DNA of 64,000 nt, taken from assembly GCF_021043395.1 (NCBI RefSeq), contig NZ_JAJNKE010000006.1, forward strand, positions 62,001 through 126,000. The letters are read 5' to 3'. Positions 9,479-16,960 of this stretch are shown here, in pieces. Origin of the DNA: Clostridium guangxiense (lineage in GTDB: Bacteria; Bacillota; Clostridia; Clostridiales; Clostridiaceae). The position numbers and the translations under genes are program-made. The notes below the pieces were generated by a model, which saw only the letters and a list, made by a program, of their open reading frames with translations, searched no databases and was not told where the DNA came from. The stretch's first letter is position 1. Each line of letters starts with the position of its first letter.

Positions 9479-11587
9479 ATGCTAAATGTAGTAAAACGTG
9501 ACGGAAGAGAAGTCAAATTTGATTCTAATAAAATTTCAAATGCCATTAAAGGTGCATCTGATGAAATAGGGTTTAACATAAAAGAAAGCGATATACTTAA
9601 TTTAACTGAGCAAGTTATAGGAGAATTAGAAGGAAAGCATGTCGATAAAATTTCAGTTGAAGAAGTACAAAATTTAGTTCAAGATATATTGTTTGAAAAC
9701 GAATATAGAGAAATAGGATTAGCTTATTGCAATTATAGAAATGAAAGAACAAAGGTAAGAGATATAAAGTCTGATTTAATGAAAGCTATAGAAAAAATTG
9801 GAGTTGAAACGGACAGAGATAACGCTAATGTGGGGAATAATTTTAGTTCAAAGCTTTTAAGAATAGCAAGTGAATCAAATAAGTGGCATAATCTTGCTGT
9901 AATGCCTAAAAAGATTTCAAAAGCGCATGAAAATGGTGATATTTATCTTCATGATTTAGATAGTTATAATCTCACTACAAATTGTTTACATATACCAACA
10001 AAGGAAGTTTTGCTAAGAGGATTTAATACAGGCTATGGATATATAAGAATGCCTAAAAGAATAGAATCAGCTGCAGAATTATCTTGCATACTTCTTCAAT
10101 CAACACAAAATGATATGTTTGGTGGTCAGTCACATCCTGATTTTGATAACGATATGGCAGAGTTTATTGAACCAACAAGAGTTTGCATTAGAGAAGAACT
10201 TAAGGAATTTGGCATAGAAGAACAGAAAAGAAAAGAAATTACTGAAAAGAAACTTAGAAGAGCTCTTGAACAGGCAATGCAGGGGATTGTATATAATCTT
10301 AATACAATGCACAGTAGAGCAGGTTCACAGGTTCCATTTTCGTCGATTAACCTTGGAGTTCCTAAAACAAAGGATGCGGCTCTTGTTTGCGAAGTATTTC
10401 TTAAAGAATATGAAAAAGGACTTGGTAGAGGAGAACAGCCTATATTCCCTAACATAATATTTAGAGTTAAAAAGGGAGTAAATAGAGAGAAGGAGGATCC
10501 ATATTATTATCTATATGAATTAGCATGTAGAGTAGCTGCTAAGAGAATGAATCCTACTTTTATGAACCTTGATGCTGATTTTAATAAAAAGTATTATGAC
10601 AAAGGATATGTTCCGGCTACAATGGGATGTAGAACATATTTAATGTCAAATGTAAATGGAGAACCTGGAGTTAAAGGAAGAGGAAATATAGCGCCAACCA
10701 CTATAAACCTACCAAGAATAGGAATAATAGCAAAGCATGATATAAATAAATTTTTCGCTGCCTTAGATTTAAGACTCGAAATAGCAAAAGAAAGTCTTTT
10801 AGATAGATATAATGTTTTAAAGAAGCTTAGAGTTAAGGATTTGCCTTTTGTAGCAGGACAAGGACTTATGAAGGGATCAGAAGGATTAAAACCAGAAGAT
10901 TCAATAGACCCAATACTAAAACAAGGAACTTGGGCAATAGGTTTTATAGGACTTGCAGAAGCACTTGTTGCACTTACAGGACATCATCACGGAGAAACTG
11001 AAGAAGCAAGAGAACTTGGCTACAAAATAGTAGAGTACATAAGAAGATATACGGATAAACTTATAGAAGAAACTCATCTTAACTGGAGCTGCTATGCTAC
11101 ACCAGCAGAAGGCTTATCTGGTAAATTTATAGTAAAGGATAAGGCTATTTTTGGTGAAATACCAGGAGTTACAGATAAGGAATATTACTCAAATAGCTAT
11201 CATATTCCAGTTGGATACAATATATCAATAAAAGAAAAGATAAATATAGAAGCTCCATACCATGCTCTTTGCAATGGAGGTCATATATCTTATATAGAAC
11301 TTGATGACTATCCTGATGCTCAAACAGTAATGGATATCATAAATTATGCTTATAACAATACAAATATAAGTTACATGGGAATAAACTTTCATATAAGATA
11401 CTGCAGACACTGTGGAACTTATTTAAGCAGCTCTGATGTTAAATGCCCATCATGTGGAGACACAGATATACAAGGAATATCTAGAGTTACAGGTTATTTA
11501 AGTTTAGATGAAAGATTTGGAGCAGGAAAATCTGCTGAAAGAGCTGATAGAATATCACAAGCTAGTGGAAATCGTGTTTACAAATAA
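9479..11587 (+). CDS. nrdD: anaerobic ribonucleoside-triphosphate reductase (class III)
   Basis: Reduces ribonucleoside triphosphates to deoxyribonucleotides without oxygen, using a glycyl radical. It has an N-terminal ATP-cone (about 1-90), a barrel core, zinc cysteines C642, C645, C656 and C659, and glycyl radical G672 in RVTGYL. Length is 702 residues. The start chosen is ATG 9479, with GGAGGG 6 nt upstream; an in-frame TTG at 9458 lies before this SD and is rejected. Its activase nrdG follows 12 bp downstream. Confidence 0.97.
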   Translation: MLNVVKRDGREVKFDSNKISNAIKGASDEIGFNIKESDILNLTEQVIGELEGKHVDKISVEEVQNLVQDILFENEYREIGLAYCNYRNERTKVRDIKSDLMKAIEKIGVETDRDNANVGNNFSSKLLRIASESNKWHNLAVMPKKISKAHENGDIYLHDLDSYNLTTNCLHIPTKEVLLRGFNTGYGYIRMPKRIESAAELSCILLQSTQNDMFGGQSHPDFDNDMAEFIEPTRVCIREELKEFGIEEQKRKEITEKKLRRALEQAMQGIVYNLNTMHSRAGSQVPFSSINLGVPKTKDAALVCEVFLKEYEKGLGRGEQPIFPNIIFRVKKGVNREKEDPYYYLYELACRVAAKRMNPTFMNLDADFNKKYYDKGYVPATMGCRTYLMSNVNGEPGVKGRGNIAPTTINLPRIGIIAKHDINKFFAALDLRLEIAKESLLDRYNVLKKLRVKDLPFVAGQGLMKGSEGLKPEDSIDPILKQGTWAIGFIGLAEALVALTGHHHGETEEARELGYKIVEYIRRYTDKLIEETHLNWSCYATPAEGLSGKFIVKDKAIFGEIPGVTDKEYYSNSYHIPVGYNISIKEKINIEAPYHALCNGGHISYIELDDYPDAQTVMDIINYAYNNTNISYMGINFHIRYCRHCGTYLSSSDVKCPSCGDTDIQGISRVTGYLSLDERFGAGKSAERADRISQASGNRVYK

Positions 11588-11599
11588 TGGGGTGATCAA

Positions 11600-12076
11600 A
11601 TGGAATTGCAAGTAGCTGGTTTTCTTGATAACTCCCTTGTAAATGGAGAAGGACTTAGAAGTGTGCTTTTTCTATCAGGATGCTCAAGAGGATGCCCAGG
11701 ATGCCAAAATGAAGCAATGCAAGATTTTTCATATGGTGATAAGATTTGTGGCAGTGAAGTTATAGAAAGAATAAAAAGCAATATACCCTTAATTAAAGGT
11801 GTTACATTTTCAGGAGGAGATCCTTTTGAACAAGCAAAAGCACTAATAGATATTGCTAAAGAAATAAGAAGATTAAATCTTAACATATGGTGTTATACAG
11901 GATACACTTATGAAGAGATTATAAATGGAAATGATAAATATAAAAAAGAACTTTTAAAATACTTGAATATACTTGTAGATGGACCATTTAAGGAAGAATT
12001 TATGGAAAATGCACCTAAGTATGCAGGCTCGAGCAATCAAAGAATTTTAAGACTCAAAGATGGAGTAGTGTACTAA
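11600..12076 (+). CDS. nrdG: anaerobic ribonucleotide reductase activating protein
   Basis: Radical SAM activase of 158 residues that installs the glycyl radical on NrdD. The CX3CX2C cluster motif is at C28, C32 and C35 (CSRGCPGC), and the glycine-rich FSGGDPFE motif follows. The SD GGGGTGATC precedes the ATG. Operon partner of nrdD. Confidence 0.96.
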   Translation: MELQVAGFLDNSLVNGEGLRSVLFLSGCSRGCPGCQNEAMQDFSYGDKICGSEVIERIKSNIPLIKGVTFSGGDPFEQAKALIDIAKEIRRLNLNIWCYTGYTYEEIINGNDKYKKELLKYLNILVDGPFKEEFMENAPKYAGSSNQRILRLKDGVVY

Positions 12077-12081
12077 ATATT

Positions 12082-12372
12082 GTGAAGTAACAATGCTTCG
12101 TCGCGTTAAAAAAATCCTATAAATCTAAGTGGTTATTTAAAAAAAAGTGGTTGCTTTGGGTTCTAGAAGGATAACGATCATATACGGGGTTTGGGATGTA
12201 ATCCCATTATCCTTCTTTAACTTGTATTACGCATATATATATTAGCCCAAACCCCGCGTATGTTTATACTCGCTATTGCTCAGACAGATTGAAATATCTT
12301 AGTATTTTACAATTTTTGAACCAAGATTTATTAGAATTTTTTTAAATCGTTCCTTCAGCATTGTTACTTCAC
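12082..12372. repeat. family A palindromic repeat with nested insertion, copy A4
   Basis: The left arm GTGAAGTAACAATGCTTCGT and right arm GTTACTTCAC match A1. The left inner arm is replaced or interrupted at about 12130-12270 by unrelated structured DNA (see the separate entry). Confidence 0.75.
12130..12270. repeat. structured insert inside A4 with GTTTG..CAT hairpin
   Basis: Nested inverted repeats. CGGGGTTTGGG at 12185-12195 is perfectly complementary to CCCAAACCCCG at 12246-12256. GAAGGATAA at 12166-12174 pairs with TTATCCTTC at 12207-12215. Inside lies the short hairpin GTTTGGGATGTAATCCCAT at 12189-12207. The same hairpin type forms the tandem repeats after glmM and the YitT gene. It has no coding capacity. 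Exact borders are uncertain. Confidence 0.55.
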
Positions 12373-12385
12373 TCCCACAGTAGTG

Positions 12386-12526
12386 CAAGGAAAAAATTCC
12401 TCCGTACCTACGGAATTTTAGCATAAATCTTTGTAATACGTTATTTAAGCAATTTATAATCATTTTCATTGTTAAATCTTGCTAACAGTGTATTTTTCGT
12501 AGGGAACCGGAGAAAAATATTCCTTG
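12386..12526. repeat. family B inverted-repeat element, copy B2
   Basis: CAAGGAAAAAATTCCTCCGT arm on the left and TTTTTCGTAGGGAACCGGAG...CCTTG arm on the right, as in B1. It lies between A4 and A5 in the gap between convergent nrdG and the hydrolase gene. Confidence 0.7.
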
Positions 12527-12538
12527 TTTTCCGGGTCA

Positions 12539-12725
12539 GTGAAGTAACAACATTGAGGGAATAGTTTAAATAAAATTTTATAAATCTTAGGGTCTAAATC
12601 GTAAAAGGCTTAGAGCTTTCAATCTGTCTGAGCCAAAGGCGAGTTATTGAAAGTTCTTAGAATTTTAGGATTTAGACTCTTAGATTTATTAATTTTATTT
12701 AATATTCCAAGATGTCGTTACTTCG
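12539..12725. repeat. family A palindromic repeat, inverted copy A5
   Basis: Ends are GTGAAGTAAC and GTTACTTCG. The central segment (GAGCCAAAGGCGAGTTATTG) is the reverse complement of the centre in A6, so the element sits in the opposite orientation. Confidence 0.75.
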
Positions 12726-12744
12726 TAATTTTTATAGAGTGGAA

Positions 12745-13377
12745 CTAAATAGTTGGTATTAAAACCCTATTATTTCCTCTTAAGTTTTCTTTAATAACAA
12801 GTTTACTTTCGTGAAGCTTTTCACCATTTTTCATATTAAGAATGAATTTATCAACTCCATCTATAGGTAAAGAGGTTAAAGGAGTTTTGTAGTGCATAGG
12901 TATTACAATTTTGCTGTTTATTTTTTTACATAACTTTGCAGCTTCGTCTCCATCTATAGTAAAATTTCCGCCTACAGGAATTAAAAGCACATCTATGTTT
13001 CCAAGTGAATTAATTTCGTCTTCGGATAGAATATAGCCTAAATCTCCAAGATGACAAATTTTTAAATTATCCATTTTAAATGTGAAGATAGTATTTTTTC
13101 CCCTTGCAGCACCTTTCAAATTATCATGATAGGATGGAAAACCTATTATTTCTATGTTCTCATATTTATATGCGCCTGGTTTATCAAATATTATGGTATT
13201 TTCAGGCAAGTTTTTTACGTAATCATGATCAAAGTGATGGTGGCTGATTGTTACAACGTCCACAGCACCGCTGTATGATTTATACCCTAAAGTTGTATCG
13301 AAAGGATCAGTTAGAATTTTTTTGCCATTATTGCTTTCTAATAAAAAGCAAGATTGACCAAACCAAGTTAAATTCAA
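12745..13377 (-). CDS. metallo-beta-lactamase-fold metal-dependent hydrolase (UPF0173-like)
   Basis: 210-residue MBL-fold protein of the UlaG/UPF0173 type. The metal motif is H46-x-H48-x-D50-H51 in SHHHFDHD, and a C-terminal histidine lies in IPMHYKT. The start is taken as TTG at 13377 with SD AGGAG about 10 nt upstream. The reading frame continues 42 codons further upstream, but that DNA is the C2 repeat, so the longer form is rejected. The substrate is unknown. Confidence 0.85.
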   Translation of the reverse strand: MNLTWFGQSCFLLESNNGKKILTDPFDTTLGYKSYSGAVDVVTISHHHFDHDYVKNLPENTIIFDKPGAYKYENIEIIGFPSYHDNLKGAARGKNTIFTFKMDNLKICHLGDLGYILSEDEINSLGNIDVLLIPVGGNFTIDGDEAAKLCKKINSKIVIPMHYKTPLTSLPIDGVDKFILNMKNGEKLHESKLVIKENLRGNNRVLIPTI

Positions 13378-13395
13378 AATTATCACACTCCTGTT

Positions 13396-13532
13396 TATAG
13401 ATAAACAAGCTGAAATATTTAAATTACGAATACCAAATTTATCCTTACAAACTAGAATTTGTAAAGCAGAGTAGAGAGTAGCGAAAGGTAAATTCACATT
13501 CACTCTACTCTCTACTCTGTACTCTCTACTCT
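13396..13532 (-). repeat. family C repeat with tail, copy C2 (minus orientation)
   Basis: The palindromic arm lies at 13467-13532 (AGAGTAGAGAGTAGCG...CTCTACTCTCTACTCT). The conserved tail lies at 13396-13457 on the minus strand: CAGTTTGTAAGGATAAATTT-like, then a TATTTCAGCTTGTTTATC end. The tail points toward the MBL gene and ends just before its SD. The copy at 28090-28218 is nearly identical in the tail. Confidence 0.75.
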
Positions 13533-13607
13533 AAATTATACTATTATTTGAAATTAAAATGTATTTAGTATTAATTTATTTACGATTAATTGATTAATTA
13601 AGTGTAA

Positions 13608-13636
13608 TTGTACGGACTTTCAAATTATGCTATAAT
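13608..13636 (+). promoter_or_regulatory. SigA-type promoter of glmM
   Basis: TTGTAC at 13608-13613, 17-bp spacer, TATAAT at 13631-13636. It lies 62 bp before the glmM start codon. Confidence 0.75.
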
Positions 13637-13698
13637 AAATAGCGATTTGTTATTTAGAAATTTTATAATATTAGAATATAAAAAGGCAGGTTTAAAAT

Positions 13699-15048
13699 AT
13701 GAGTAGAATGTTTGGAACAGATGGAGTAAGGGGAATAGCCAATGAAGAACTTACTGCTGAATTAGCTTACAAATTAGGAAGAGCAGGTGCATACGTTTTA
13801 ACTAAAGGTACACACAAACCTAAAATATTAGTGGGAATGGACACTAGAATTTCTGGAGATATGCTTGAATCTGCATTAGTTTCGGGAATACTTTCAGTTG
13901 GAGCTGAAGCTATATGTGTAGGAATAATTCCAACACCTGCAGTTGCATATTTAACTAGAAAATACAATGCTGACGCAGGAGTAGTAATATCCGCTTCTCA
14001 CAATCCAGTTGAGTATAATGGAATCAAATTTTTTGATGGAACAGGATATAAATTATCTGATGAATTAGAAGACAAAATTCAAAGCGTTATAGAAAGCAAT
14101 TTTAAGGAAGTACCACTTCCTACAGGTGAGAATGTTGGAAGAAAGATAATTGAAGAATCTGCAATTGACGATTATATAGAATTTGCTAAAAGCACTATAG
14201 ATATAGATTTAAAAGGAATGAAAATAGCACTAGATTGTGCTAATGGTGCATCATATATAACAGCTGTTAAAACTTTTAGGGAACTTGGCGCAGATGTTAA
14301 GGTTATAAATAACGATCCAGATGGTATAAATATAAATGCTAACTGTGGATCAACGCATACTGAAGAACTTATGGATTATGTTGTTAGAAAAAACTGTGAT
14401 TTAGGACTTGCTTTCGATGGCGATGCTGATAGATGCCTTGCAGTTGATGAAAACGGGAAGCTTATAGATGGAGATTTCATAATGGCTATCTGCGGAAAAT
14501 ATTTAAAAGAGCAGGGCAAGCTTAATAAGGATGTAGTTGTAGTTACTGTAATGAGCAATATGGGATTATTTAAGGCACTTGATAAAGTAAATATTAATAC
14601 TGTAAAAACCAAAGTTGGAGATAGATACGTTCTAGAGGAAATGCTTAAAGAAGGTTATAAGCTTGGAGGAGAACAATCAGGTCATATAATATTCTTAGAT
14701 TATAATACAACAGGAGATGGACTTGTTACAGCTCTTCAAATATCAACTATTGTTAAAAAGAGTGGTAAAAAATTATCAGAGCTTGCTTCTATGATGAAAA
14801 AGCTTCCACAGGTACTTGCGAATGCAGAGGTTCCAAATGATAAAAAAGATATATATATTACAGACAAGGAAATAGCGGACGAAATTGTAAAAATTGAAAA
14901 AGAACTTGATGGAAATGGAAGAGTTCTTATAAGACCATCTGGAACAGAACCACTTGTTAGAGTTATGCTTGAGGGCGAAGACCAGAAATTACTTGATATA
15001 ATGGCTCACGGTCTTGCAAAGAAAATACAAGAGAAAGCAAACATATAG
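13699..15048 (+). CDS. glmM: phosphoglucosamine mutase
   Basis: Converts glucosamine-6-phosphate to glucosamine-1-phosphate for UDP-GlcNAc and peptidoglycan. It has the standard four-domain phosphohexomutase of 449 residues. Phosphoserine S100 is in SASHNP, the magnesium loop DGDADR is at 240-245, and the phosphate-binding [11 protein letters not shown] is near the C-terminus. SD AGGCAGG. The stop codon (15046-15048) forms the first bases of a 60-bp tandem repeat. Confidence 0.97.
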   Translation: MSRMFGTDGVRGIANEELTAELAYKLGRAGAYVLTKGTHKPKILVGMDTRISGDMLESALVSGILSVGAEAICVGIIPTPAVAYLTRKYNADAGVVISASHNPVEYNGIKFFDGTGYKLSDELEDKIQSVIESNFKEVPLPTGENVGRKIIEESAIDDYIEFAKSTIDIDLKGMKIALDCANGASYITAVKTFRELGADVKVINNDPDGININANCGSTHTEELMDYVVRKNCDLGLAFDGDADRCLAVDENGKLIDGDFIMAICGKYLKEQGKLNKDVVVVTVMSNMGLFKALDKVNINTVKTKVGDRYVLEEMLKEGYKLGGEQSGHIIFLDYNTTGDGLVTALQISTIVKKSGKKLSELASMMKKLPQVLANAEVPNDKKDIYITDKEIADEIVKIEKELDGNGRVLIRPSGTEPLVRVMLEGEDQKLLDIMAHGLAKKIQEKANI

Positions 15049-15166
15049 GGGTTTGGGCGTCAGCCCATGTGATTTGAGAACCATAAACAAGCACTTATTA
15101 TATTATAGGGGTTTGGGCGTCAGCCCATGTGATTTGAGAACCATAAACAAGCACTTATTATATTAT
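15044..15166 (+). repeat. 60-bp tandem repeat, two copies, with GTTTG..CAT hairpin
   Basis: Two identical 60-bp units starting at 15044 and 15104, plus the first bases of a third. Each contains the hairpin GTTTGGGCGTCAGCCCAT (stem TGGGC/GCCCA, loop GTCA). The first unit begins with the glmM stop codon. The hairpin matches the ones at 34078-34270 and 12189, with different but complementary stem bases. Confidence 0.85.
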
Positions 15167-15220
15167 AGGACAGTAATAATTTTGTTTATACATAAAATTA
15201 TTACTGTCCTTAATTTTTTA
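15167..15220 (+). terminator. rho-independent terminator of glmM
   Basis: Perfect 17-bp stem from AGGACAGTAATAATTTT to AAAATTATTACTGTCCT with a 10-nt loop, followed by TAATTTTTTA. It sits directly after the tandem repeat. A tail-like stretch (ATTACTTGTGAAAATTTTG) at about 15224-15268 resembles the tails of the C/D repeats. Confidence 0.9.
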
Positions 15221-15282
15221 TAAATTACTTGTGAAAATTTTGTAAATAAAAATTAAAGTTTTCAAATGATACATATATAATA

Positions 15283-15312
15283 TTGTGTTTATATTTTTTA
15301 GTGGGATATAAT
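15283..15312 (+). promoter_or_regulatory. promoter of the BrkB-family gene
   Basis: TTGTGT at 15283-15288, 18-bp spacer, TATAAT at 15307-15312, about 50 bp before the start codon. Confidence 0.6.
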
Positions 15313-15363
15313 AAACATATATAGAGTGTTTTCACTATAAAAAATTTTTGAAAGGAATTTACT

Positions 15364-16197
15364 ATGGAAAAGGGCAGATTGAACATAAGAAGGCTTATTG
15401 TTGAAGTTGTTAAGATATCATTAGAGGATGATATTTTTGCTCTGGCTTCTCAATTGGCTTATGGATTGCTTTTTTCACTTTTCCCTTTTTTGATATTCTT
15501 AATGACTTTAGTAGGATTCAGCAATATAAGAAGCTACGAGGTTCTTCAACTATTTGAAAGAATAATGCCAGAGCAAGTATTTAGCTTAGTTAAAGGAATA
15601 GTTTTAGAGGTGACAGAGAAAAGGAATGGAAATCTTTTGTCATTCAGTTTGATTATAAGTTTATGGGCATCGATGTCTGGATTTAATGCAATAATAAAAG
15701 GACTTAATATGTCATATAAAGAGGAAGAAAGAAGAGGGTTTTTAAAAGTTCAGTTGGTATCTTTTATATTTACCATGGGACTTATAATTACTATATTTGC
15801 AATAACGGTTTTAATGGTATTCGCAAGTGTGAATGAACCTATTATCTCAAGATGGTTTCATCACCCGGAGATAACATCATTTTTATGGGATTTTATAAAG
15901 TATTTTATTTTAGTTCTTACAATGTTATTTGTATTTTCTGCTGTGTATAGGTATACTCCGGCTAAAAAACATAGATGGGGGGATGTAATTTGGGGAGCAT
16001 TATTTACAACTGTAGGCTGGGTAATGTCGTCTTTTGGTTTTTCTTACTATATAAATAACTTTGGAAATTACTCGAGAATATATGGAAGTATAGGAGCCGT
16101 TATAGTACTAATGACGTGGCTATTTATAGGATCATTTATATTGATTTTGGGCGGAGAAATAAATTCTGCAATACTAAATAAAAATATTTATAAATAA
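15364..16197 (+). CDS. YihY/BrkB-family (UPF0761) inner membrane protein
   Basis: 277-residue polytopic protein with about six membrane helices. It has the family pattern YGLLFSLFPFLIFL at residues about 34-47, SLWASMSG in mid-protein and GGEINSAIL at the C-terminus. The family was once called ribonuclease BN, but that assignment is not supported; its role is unknown. SD GAAAGGA before ATG. Confidence 0.88.
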   Translation: MEKGRLNIRRLIVEVVKISLEDDIFALASQLAYGLLFSLFPFLIFLMTLVGFSNIRSYEVLQLFERIMPEQVFSLVKGIVLEVTEKRNGNLLSFSLIISLWASMSGFNAIIKGLNMSYKEEERRGFLKVQLVSFIFTMGLIITIFAITVLMVFASVNEPIISRWFHHPEITSFLWDFIKYFILVLTMLFVFSAVYRYTPAKKHRWGDVIWGALFTTVGWVMSSFGFSYYINNFGNYSRIYGSIGAVIVLMTWLFIGSFILILGGEINSAILNKNIYK

Positions 16198-16211
16198 AGT
16201 CATATTAAATA

Positions 16212-16240
16212 TTTACACAATAGTAATTTTAGTGTAAAAT
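16212..16240 (+). promoter_or_regulatory. probable promoter of the lipoprotein gene
   Basis: TTTACA at 16212-16217, 17-bp spacer, TAAAAT at 16235-16240, about 60 bp before the start. Confidence 0.5.
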
Positions 16241-16298
16241 TTAAAATTGCGTAAGTTGATTTTTAAGTATATAATTTTTCAAGATGGAAGGTATAAAA

Positions 16299-16919
16299 GT
16301 GAAAGGCTTCTGGATTAAATTCATTGCAATTGTAACTGCTTGGAGCATTATATTTAGCTTTAGTGGATGCAGCAAAAGACAAAAGAGCAAAAGTGTTGGG
16401 GCAGCTCAAACTCAGCTTGAGAAACAAAAATTAGAAATTAAGAGCTTTGTAAAACAATATTACGAGAGTGAAGTTCCAAAAGATGAGAAATATTTAAAGG
16501 ATTTTTTTATTAATCCTAATATTGCAGATATACAGTTTATGAAAAATAAGCTTAAAATTTTTAATATAGAGAAAATTAAATTTAATGGTATTTACAATAT
16601 AAAGAGCAGTGGAAGACTTGCCGCAATGACAGGCAGCTTTAATGCATATTTTAAGAATATACCAAGTTCTAGACCGGATGTTGAAATAGTTATGCTTATC
16701 AAAAAGAATAATAAGTGGTATTTCTTAAATGATGATTCTATGCTTAATGAAACTGAACTTATGTGGGAAAATAATCAAAAGCAAATTCAAAACAAATTTA
16801 TCGTAAATGATAAAAACATGAATAAAATACTTGAAACGAATAAAATTTTTGATGAGGCTAATAAAGGTTATATGGATCAATGCAAAGAAAAGTTTGTTTC
16901 TAGTCAAAGTGGTAAATAA
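16299..16919 (+). CDS. predicted lipoprotein of unknown function
   Basis: About 206 residues. The N-terminal signal ends in the lipobox FSGC followed by a charged region (SKRQKSK), so it is probably lipid-anchored on the outer face of the membrane. The rest is a small mixed alpha/beta domain rich in Lys and Asn that resembles NTF2-like or DUF4878-type domains; this is weak inference. The start is GTG 16299, with GGAAGG 7 nt upstream; an in-frame ATG at 16284 lies before that SD. Confidence 0.7.
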   Translation: MKGFWIKFIAIVTAWSIIFSFSGCSKRQKSKSVGAAQTQLEKQKLEIKSFVKQYYESEVPKDEKYLKDFFINPNIADIQFMKNKLKIFNIEKIKFNGIYNIKSSGRLAAMTGSFNAYFKNIPSSRPDVEIVMLIKKNNKWYFLNDDSMLNETELMWENNQKQIQNKFIVNDKNMNKILETNKIFDEANKGYMDQCKEKFVSSQSGK

Positions 16920-16960
16920 ACGCTTTTAACATTGTATAAATGTTAAAAGCGTTTATTTTT
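16915..16960. terminator. bidirectional terminator
   Basis: Stem AAACGCTTTTAACATT / ATGTTAAAAGCGTTT with a short loop, T-rich on both strands. It separates the convergent lipoprotein and FdpF genes. Confidence 0.9.

Noticed and set aside
13378-13503. 42-codon N-terminal extension of the MBL hydrolase
   Set aside because: The DNA is repeat C2 and its tail; a TTG with a proper SD lies after it.
15044-15166. Possible CRISPR array from the two repeats after glmM (also 34072-34278)
   Set aside because: The whole 60- or 88-bp unit is repeated without variable spacers, there are only two to three copies, and no cas genes are present.
15014-15223. 69-codon frame across the tandem repeat after glmM
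   Set aside because: It encodes only the translated repeat, overlaps glmM and a terminator, and has no SD.
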